Shown here in pieces: positions 58,399 through 64,000 of a DNA stretch of 64,000 nt (positions are counted from its first letter, which is position 1; every line of letters starts with the position of its first letter). Made by a program: the position numbers and the translations under genes. The notes below the pieces were generated by a model, which saw nothing but the letters and a program-made list of their open reading frames with translations, did no database searches and was not told the origin of the DNA. Source of the stretch: Parashewanella tropica (lineage in GTDB: Bacteria > Pseudomonadota > Gammaproteobacteria > Enterobacterales > Shewanellaceae); contig NZ_CP037951.1 of NCBI RefSeq assembly GCF_004358445.1, positions 1,475,501 to 1,539,500 on the forward strand, in the 5' to 3' direction.

Positions 58399-59592
58399 AT
58401 GAACACAAACTCAAAACAGATCAGATTAATTTCATTGTTAAATGTAGGGCATTTTTTAACGCATTATTTAGTACTGATTTATCCTACATTAGCTTTATTT
58501 CTCATTAAACCGTGGCATATGAGTTATTCAGAATTACTCAAACTCGGTTCTTTAAGTGCGCTGATGTACGGTGTTGGTGTCCTGCCGTCAGGCTGGTTAT
58601 CAGACAAATTTGGACGTGGGAAAATGATGTTGGTGTTTTTCTTCGGATCTGCACTTGCTTGTTTTGCTGCGGGTCTGAGCCAAAATTCTTTTCAGCTTAC
58701 AATAAGTATTGGTTTTATCGGTTTATTTTCAGCTATTTATCACCCTGTGGGTTTATCTATAATTTATGGCGCATCAAATAAAGCTGGGCGTGTACTGGCT
58801 ATCAATGGCGTATTCGGAAATTTAGGGATGGCGGTTGCGGCATTTGCGACTAGCTTGATAGCAAGTAATTTAGATTGGCGCTGGGCTTTATATTTGCCGG
58901 GGACTTTGTGCTTATTAGCAGGCTTATTTTATATTTCACATACGCGGTGCAATGTCGAGTATCAGAAACAATCCCATGCTTCGCAATTGGATTTACCTTT
59001 AACGAAAATGCGATGGATATTTACCTGTATATTGATCACGGCAAGCTGCGGTGGCTTAGTATTTAATAGCTTAACAACTGGACTTCCTAAAATACTCAGG
59101 GTAGAGAGTAGTTTTAGTACAGCTTCTTTAGTTGCGGTTGGGGGAATGGCAACGTTGATTTTAGTTGTCGCTTCGATAGCACAGTTACTTATTGGAGAGT
59201 TATTACATCGTATAGCAGCAGAAAAATTGCTGTTTATCGTCGTAATTTTTCAGGTTCTTACACTAGGCTTGATCTCTGTTTTTGGCTTTTCGCTTTATAC
59301 CCTTGGTGTTTGTCTGTTTTTCAATATGGCGCAGTTACCCATTAATGATTTTATTATTGGTAAATACGCACAAAAGCGATGGCGAGCATTGTTTTATGGT
59401 GTGAAGTACACTCTTTCACTGGGAAGTTCACCTGTAGCCTATTGGTTATTGGCGACAAGCTTTAATCCTAATGATCACTTTACAAGCTTGTTCTATTTGC
59501 TGTTTTGTTTTTCATTCATCTCAATGCTGACGGTAATATTACTCATAAGTTGTTCTAGTGCGAGTACGCCAACAAAATTGAAATTTATCTGA
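58399..59592 (+). CDS. MFS transporter, FSR-like
   Basis: A 397-residue inner-membrane transporter with twelve predicted helices. The N-terminal GHFLTHYLVLIYPTLALFL, the DKFGRGK loop between helices 2 and 3, and AIYHPVGLSIIYG resemble fosmidomycin-resistance-type MFS exporters. GAGG lies about 8 bases before the ATG. Divergence from an AraC/cupin regulator suggests inducible drug or metabolite export. The substrate cannot be told from sequence. Confidence 0.88.
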   Translation: MNTNSKQIRLISLLNVGHFLTHYLVLIYPTLALFLIKPWHMSYSELLKLGSLSALMYGVGVLPSGWLSDKFGRGKMMLVFFFGSALACFAAGLSQNSFQLTISIGFIGLFSAIYHPVGLSIIYGASNKAGRVLAINGVFGNLGMAVAAFATSLIASNLDWRWALYLPGTLCLLAGLFYISHTRCNVEYQKQSHASQLDLPLTKMRWIFTCILITASCGGLVFNSLTTGLPKILRVESSFSTASLVAVGGMATLILVVASIAQLLIGELLHRIAAEKLLFIVVIFQVLTLGLISVFGFSLYTLGVCLFFNMAQLPINDFIIGKYAQKRWRALFYGVKYTLSLGSSPVAYWLLATSFNPNDHFTSLFYLLFCFSFISMLTVILLISCSSASTPTKLKFI

Positions 59593-59629
59593 TATTTAAA
59601 TTTGTAATCACAGAGGAGGATTTAAGCAA

Positions 59630-59929
59630 CTACTCTTTTTCGCAGAATATTTCATGCAAAGTTTTGACTATCGCATGAACACGATCATCTGCAATTGAAT
59701 AAAACACTTGTTGCGCTGATTTGCGCGCTTTTACTAAATTGTGTTGTTTGAGTACAGATAAATGCTGAGAAAATGCAGACTGACTTAAGGTCGTATGACT
59801 TAAAAGCTCACCGGCATTCACTTCTTTTTCGGTAAGAAGACATAATACTTGTAATCGAGCTGGATGGCTCATTGTCTTGAGAAGGGCTGCGGCTTGTTCA
59901 GCATTAGCTTGCATATCTTCTGGATTCAT
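59630..59929 (-). CDS. ArsR-family regulator
   Basis: A 99-residue winged-helix repressor. The core is ALLKTMSHPARLQVLCLLTE, then the recognition-helix part LSQSAFSQHLSVLKQHNLVK and the wing ARKSAQQVFYSI. ATG 59929 has AGGGGAAG just upstream; the longer in-frame version starting at 60103 adds 58 residues unlike the family. The Cys pair ELxCxC of metal sensors is absent; one Cys (VLCLL) sits in the helix where redox or sulfide sensors of the BigR/SqrR type have one of two Cys, with another near the C-terminus (IFCEKE). A role in persulfide sensing is possible but unproven. Confidence 0.88.
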   Translation of the reverse strand: MNPEDMQANAEQAAALLKTMSHPARLQVLCLLTEKEVNAGELLSHTTLSQSAFSQHLSVLKQHNLVKARKSAQQVFYSIADDRVHAIVKTLHEIFCEKE

Positions 59930-60123
59930 ATCTTCCCCTATTTGAACTAAATGATAATTATAAGGGATATTTTTTCTAACACTAGCCCCTACTAAATAAA
60001 TGCTGGAAGTAGATATTTTATATCTGATAAAAGAAAGACAAGATTTGGTAAGGCAATGATTCAGAGATAGAACTGGCTCGAAGCGCATAGAGACTCGAGC
60101 CAAATAATTTGAAGATATTGCAA

Positions 60124-60993
60124 TTAATTGCTTTGCTTCCTTTTTTTCATTTTTACGTCGTACATTGATTTGTCAGCCTTAGCGTATAAATCACTCGCAG
60201 AAAGACTGTGAGTTAACTCACTCGAGCCAGCACTAAAGCCTAATTCGAACTGTTTAAGTAATGGCTGTTGTTCTAGGTTTTGTTCTAAACGATGCAACAG
60301 TATTTGTGCGGCTTTTTCGTTACCGTGCACCAAAATAATAAACTCGTCCCCACCAACTCTGAATGTGTGGTCGGTATCACGCACAGTATTTTTTAAGAGT
60401 TTTGCAAATTCTGCCAATACAACGTCACCAAACTGGTGGCCAAAAGTGTCATTGATATATTTTAGCTTGTCTAAATCCAAAATAACCAAACTTAATGGAT
60501 CACCGGTACGGTTAAAGCAAGCAATCCTTGTTGCAAGTACTTTCTCATAGTAGCGACGGTTACCAAGGTTGGTTAGTGAATCAAGCAATGCTTGATTCGA
60601 AATGTCGTGGTGTTTTAACGCGTTTTCTAGAGGTTGCTTAAGCAATTCTTCAAATTGAAGTAACAGCGATAATTGTTTTGGAGTTAATGTTGAAGTCAGT
60701 CGGTAATTAACTTCAGCAGCTTGTTGCTGGAACTGAAAATGTCTTTTAAATATTTGCCCCTGATTCACACCATAATGAAAGTGGTGTTCAGGCAATTGCA
60801 GGTTCATCCCTACAATAGGTAAGAATTGTTCAACGGCTTTGCCATAGTTGGCAAAAACTTGCCGTGGTTCTAAGCTGGCATGAAGTGATTGCAAAATCTC
60901 AATCAAATCAGGCGTATTATCTTTCTCCAAACGAACTTGTGGAGAAAAAATCATTTGCTGAGATTGATAGTCTGCTGCTAACCCAAAATCCAT
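60124..60993 (-). CDS. Diguanylate cyclase (GGDEF)
   Basis: A 289-residue c-di-GMP synthase. The C-terminal GGDEF domain (about 120-285) has the active site RVGGDEFIIL and an inhibitory RxxD (RDTD) five residues before it, so product feedback is expected. The N-terminal 115 residues form a soluble domain I do not recognise. The start at 60993 is supported by GGAG 6 bases upstream; a longer in-frame start at 61062 is less likely. There are no membrane segments, so sensing is cytoplasmic. Confidence 0.93.
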   Translation of the reverse strand: MDFGLAADYQSQQMIFSPQVRLEKDNTPDLIEILQSLHASLEPRQVFANYGKAVEQFLPIVGMNLQLPEHHFHYGVNQGQIFKRHFQFQQQAAEVNYRLTSTLTPKQLSLLLQFEELLKQPLENALKHHDISNQALLDSLTNLGNRRYYEKVLATRIACFNRTGDPLSLVILDLDKLKYINDTFGHQFGDVVLAEFAKLLKNTVRDTDHTFRVGGDEFIILVHGNEKAAQILLHRLEQNLEQQPLLKQFELGFSAGSSELTHSLSASDLYAKADKSMYDVKMKKRKQSN

Positions 60994-61073
60994 AGTTACT
61001 CCGGCAACGCGAATATTTTTTGACGATACTGTTTGGAAAGCAGTATTTATGCCATATCTCAAGCGATGGGAAG

Positions 61074-62201
61074 TTACTGTGACTTGTTTAGAAACTTTCT
61101 GATTTGATTAATTTGTGCTTTGCCATCTTGATATCCTAGTTCCATGAGCTCTTTGGTGTATTCGCTTTCAAACAACAAATACGAAATGATGCTGGATTGA
61201 GAATATCGATTAATACCAAAAAACCTCAGCATAAGCCTGATAGCTAAAGGCATACGTTGGTAGTATTTAACTGCGATGTCCGATAAATCTTGGCTTGGCT
61301 TGATGACTAAGGTTTCTATTGGTTTTAATGAGTATTGATTTTTTTTATCTTCAGCCATCAGCCTTATTGTCTCATTAATGTGTTCAATACGCTCAAGATC
61401 ACTGTTGAGAGTGTCAGAAAAGATGGTATCTAGCAGATGACCTGCAATAGAAGATATGCTGGGATGTGTCGTCAAAGAATTGGCTTTTTCTTCTGAGGAA
61501 AATCCCAAATTAATGATCAATAATTTATCTGCTCCTAAATGGATAGGGGAAGATAAAGGCGAAACTTGGTGTATAGAGCCATCTCCATAAAAGCTTTGAT
61601 TAATGCGCACAGAAGGGAACACCATAGGAATAGCAGAGCTAGCTAAAAGGTGAGCGGTATATAGCTGGGTTCTTTTTCCGACACGTCGTAGCCGAGTCCA
61701 GTTTTCAATCGAATTGTTTGCCTGAAAAAATGAGTAAGACTTATTGTCGTTATAACTAGAAACATCAATACTTAAGGCTTTTAATGCGCCCCTGTCGATA
61801 TTTCTATCTACACGTTTAAAGTCCATAACTTCATTTAATAATATTCTTAATGGCTCATTGTTAAGTAAGCTTCCTGGCTCTGGATTGATGGTACGGGCTT
61901 GCAGGCTTTTTAGTAGCATTTTTGCAAAGTGAGACATAACTCCAGAAAATGAGGTCTTGTAGACTTTTTCAGTTTTAAAATTTCCCCATACATAGCTGAG
62001 TTTTTTAACTCCAAGATGAAAACAAGAGGCATGAGTTGCAATAGATGTGGCATTGATGGCTCCTGCTGAAGAACCAGAAAGAATATCAAAAGGTATACTA
62101 TGATTGCGTGGATAGTCTTCAACTATTGCTTTGAGAACACCGACTTGATAAGCCGCTCTAGCGCCACCGCCACCCAAAACTAATGCAATGTTTTTATTCA
62201 T
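61074..62201 (-). CDS. Patatin-like phospholipase
   Basis: A 375-residue predicted lipid acyl hydrolase. The oxyanion-hole loop is LVLGGGGARAAYQVGVL (about 7-23), the nucleophile Ser is in GSSAG (about 44), and the dyad Asp is in YGDGSIHQVSPL, all intact. There is no signal peptide, so it is cytoplasmic or secreted by another route. It follows an unrelated gene (GGDEF) on the same strand by 11 or more bases. It is divergent from a hypothetical gene. Confidence 0.9.
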   Translation of the reverse strand: MNKNIALVLGGGGARAAYQVGVLKAIVEDYPRNHSIPFDILSGSSAGAINATSIATHASCFHLGVKKLSYVWGNFKTEKVYKTSFSGVMSHFAKMLLKSLQARTINPEPGSLLNNEPLRILLNEVMDFKRVDRNIDRGALKALSIDVSSYNDNKSYSFFQANNSIENWTRLRRVGKRTQLYTAHLLASSAIPMVFPSVRINQSFYGDGSIHQVSPLSSPIHLGADKLLIINLGFSSEEKANSLTTHPSISSIAGHLLDTIFSDTLNSDLERIEHINETIRLMAEDKKNQYSLKPIETLVIKPSQDLSDIAVKYYQRMPLAIRLMLRFFGINRYSQSSIISYLLFESEYTKELMELGYQDGKAQINQIRKFLNKSQ

Positions 62202-62303
62202 AAAATTTTTTATATTAAAAAAATGTTAATTCATAACCTTCATAGGTTTAATGTAGCAGAGCTATACTAATTTCAAAGTAAAAGATGAAGTTAAGTTTGA
62301 TAT

Positions 62304-62873
62304 ATGGCTATAGGTGCTAGTAAAGTTTCTCCTCGACTCTGCTCACTGAATACCCCTATTCGTAAATTGCCTAGAGTTGTTTTTGAAAATGGAACGAGTT
62401 TAGCTGAAAGAGCTGAAGGGGGAATAGGCGGGATTATGACTATTCCTATTACTGGCGTTTTAAAATTAGAAATTGAAGAAGAGGATTTGTTTTTTGACTA
62501 TGTTGTCACTTTTGTCGGGAAAAAAATTGTATCAATTCATCCTGATGATCCGCGATTAAGAGCATTGGAATCAATCCAAAACTTTTGCTACAGAATCGTG
62601 CCATTTACCCCCAAGGCTACAACTAGCGATCTTTTAAAAAGGTATATTGTTAAAAGATTAGCTGCCCAAAAAGAGTTTGATGTGGAATTGAAATGGGCTG
62701 ATCCTGAGAGTGAGCATATGATTAATGTTGATGTAGAAATCGCAAGTGAAGTGACTGAAGGTGAAATTGGCGATTTAGTTGATTATAAAGAAGCCGTTAA
62801 AGAAACGATACTTGATAGTTCTATGAGCATAAAGGAGCCTATTCCAATTGAGTATAACGACTCTGAGGAATAG
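62304..62873 (+). CDS. Hypothetical protein
   Basis: A 189-residue acidic soluble protein, not recognised. The N-terminal 40 residues are polar or Gly-rich (AEGGIGGIMTIPITGVLKL), the middle is beta-rich, and the tail (from about 140) is strongly acidic. No catalytic motif, signal peptide or membrane segment. The start has no obvious ribosome binding site. It is divergent from the patatin-like phospholipase gene across 102 bases and convergent with proS. A PilZ-like motif was looked for and not found. Confidence 0.65.
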   Translation: MAIGASKVSPRLCSLNTPIRKLPRVVFENGTSLAERAEGGIGGIMTIPITGVLKLEIEEEDLFFDYVVTFVGKKIVSIHPDDPRLRALESIQNFCYRIVPFTPKATTSDLLKRYIVKRLAAQKEFDVELKWADPESEHMINVDVEIASEVTEGEIGDLVDYKEAVKETILDSSMSIKEPIPIEYNDSEE

Positions 62874-62891
62874 GGGGAGAGTTACTCCCCC
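62873..62891. terminator. Hairpin in the convergent gap before proS
   Basis: A perfect 7-bp G/C stem gggggag/ctccccc around AGTTA begins at the hypothetical gene's stop codon and ends 15 bases from the proS stop. No T run, so it is a possible bidirectional mRNA end. Confidence 0.5.
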
Positions 62892-62905
62892 GTATGATGA
62901 GTTTA

Positions 62906-64000
62906 TTACAGCCCTTTTAAAAAGCTGAGCACATCATCCATAGGTACGTCTTGCTTCTCACCGGTTTTACGGTTTTTGTATTCCAAAACGCCATTATCAA
63001 TATTGCGATCACCAATTACGATAGTGTGAGGCACGCCAACAAGTTCCATATCGGCAAACATCACACCTGGACGTTCTTTACGATCATCAAACATCACATC
63101 AATGCCAAGTTCGGTTAGATCTTGGTATAGCTTTTCTGCAATGTCTTTAACGCGATGAGACTTATGCATGTTCATTGGTAAAATACCAACCTTGAACGGT
63201 GCAATAGCATCAGGCCAAATAATGCCGCGGTCATCGTGGTTTTGCTCAATCGCAGCCGCCACAATTCGGCTAACACCCACACCATAGCAGCCCATAAGTA
63301 GAATTTGTGATTTACCTTGCTCATTAAGGACAGTTGCGTTCATCGCTTCAGAGTATTTAGTACCCAGCTGGAAAATATGACCCACTTCAATACCGCGAGC
63401 AAAACCGTATTTACCACCATCAGGCGCTTGTTCACCTTCAACCACATCACGAATATCAGCGGCTTGTGCAAGAGGAAGATCGCGTTCCCAGTTAATGCCA
63501 AAGTAATGTTTATCATCAATATTAGCACCAGCGCCAAAGTCACTCATAACTGCAACACTGTGGTCGATTACGATAGGTAGCTCTAGATTTACAGGACCTA
63601 GAGAGCCTGGGCCCGCACCGATAACGGACCTAATTTCTTCTTCTGTCGCAAATTCAAGTGGAGAAGCAACTTGAGGCACTTTTTCTGCTTTGATTTCATT
63701 AAGCTCGTGATCGCCACGAACCAGTAAAGCAACATAAGGCGTGTCTTCTTCTGCGCCTTTAACAATCAAAGTCTTAACAGTTTTTTTAATGTCTAAATCG
63801 AATTGCTCAACGAGTTCTGCAATGGTTTTCGCATTAGGTGTATCAACTAAGGTCATTTCTTGAGTTGGTGCACCGCGCTCTTCAGTTGGCATAGGGGCTT
63901 CAGCGCGCTCAATGTTGGCGGCATATTCACCATCAACAGAATATGCAATTAAGTCTTCACCACTTTGAGCCAGTACATGGAATTCATGCGACATAGCACC
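62906..64000 (-). CDS. proS: Prolyl-tRNA synthetase, C-terminal two thirds (partial)
   Basis: Charges tRNA-Pro with proline. About 364 codons of an expected 570 are in the window; the N-terminal catalytic motif 1 region lies beyond base 64000. Present are the SHEF start of the editing (INS) domain ([29 protein letters not shown]), motif 3 region [20 protein letters not shown], and the anticodon-binding domain ([20 protein letters not shown]). The window-edge Met is internal, not a start. It ends convergently with the hypothetical gene at 62873. Confidence 0.96.
   Translation of the reverse strand, partial: GAMSHEFHVLAQSGEDLIAYSVDGEYAANIERAEAPMPTEERGAPTQEMTLVDTPNAKTIAELVEQFDLDIKKTVKTLIVKGAEEDTPYVALLVRGDHELNEIKAEKVPQVASPLEFATEEEIRSVIGAGPGSLGPVNLELPIVIDHSVAVMSDFGAGANIDDKHYFGINWERDLPLAQAADIRDVVEGEQAPDGGKYGFARGIEVGHIFQLGTKYSEAMNATVLNEQGKSQILLMGCYGVGVSRIVAAAIEQNHDDRGIIWPDAIAPFKVGILPMNMHKSHRVKDIAEKLYQDLTELGIDVMFDDRKERPGVMFADMELVGVPHTIVIGDRNIDNGVLEYKNRKTGEKQDVPMDDVLSFLKGL

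Noticed and set aside
59930-60103. 58-residue N-terminal extension of the ArsR gene
   Set aside because: It is not family-like, and a good binding site precedes the internal ATG at 59929.

Overview
The window is a contiguous piece of a gammaproteobacterial chromosome, AT-rich by eye (GC near 40 percent). I infer a marine Alteromonadales-like lineage. The reasons are the full frr-uppS-cdsA-dxr-rseP-bamA-skp-lpxD-fabZ-lpxA-lpxB-rnhB-dnaE envelope cluster, an SMC condensin instead of MukB in a cysZ/smc-zipA-ligA block, and yqcC-truC-yqcA and yciB-yciI-xthA neighbourhoods. I cannot name the genus from sequence alone. I see no tRNA, rRNA, CRISPR array, prophage or complete insertion sequence.

Layout. 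1-12560: end of pyrH, then ribosome recycling, undecaprenyl and phospholipid precursor synthesis, outer-membrane protein assembly and lipid A synthesis. rnhB is broken by a one-base frameshift, and hairpins or terminators sit directly before uppS, lpxD and lpxB. 12520-17819: a small zinc-ribbon-like gene, dnaE and tilS, with no accA between the last two. 17962-18750: a degenerate kinase-like protein.

19119-28005: a sulfur-centred accessory region. An isopenicillin-N-synthase-like oxygenase and a cystathionine gamma-lyase-type PLP enzyme form an operon behind a good sigma-54 promoter. A sensor-less sigma-54 activator is encoded convergently next to it. A chemoreceptor with a FliA-type promoter follows. 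Then come a three-domain fusion (cysteine desulfurase, persulfide-dioxygenase-like metallo-beta-lactamase, rhodanese) and a cysteine synthase. Together they suggest a regulated route for releasing, oxidising and re-fixing cysteine-derived sulfur.

28196-42183: mixed genes. These are a coiled-coil membrane protein, an exported methyltransferase-like protein, topB, a paralogous pair of Cys-rich small membrane proteins, xthA-yciI-yciB, yqcC-truC-yqcA, a lipoprotein and a large CBM9/DUF5916-like outer-membrane barrel. Two copies of an inverted-repeat element (264 bp and 58 bp) lie at 36430 and 39255.

42555-50155: two DEAD-box helicases (rhlE-like, dbpA), a YrbL-like protein, a secreted zinc metalloprotease preceded by a membrane-anchored partner that may be a separate propeptide, a membrane-bound XRE regulator, and a hypothetical gene with no ATG or GTG start. 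50161-57497: cysZ, smc, zipA, ligA. 57521-64000: a divergent AraC/MFS pair, an ArsR regulator, a diguanylate cyclase, a patatin-like phospholipase, a hypothetical protein, and the C-terminal two thirds of proS running off the window.

Family assignments rest on recognised motifs and remembered homologues; no database search was run.
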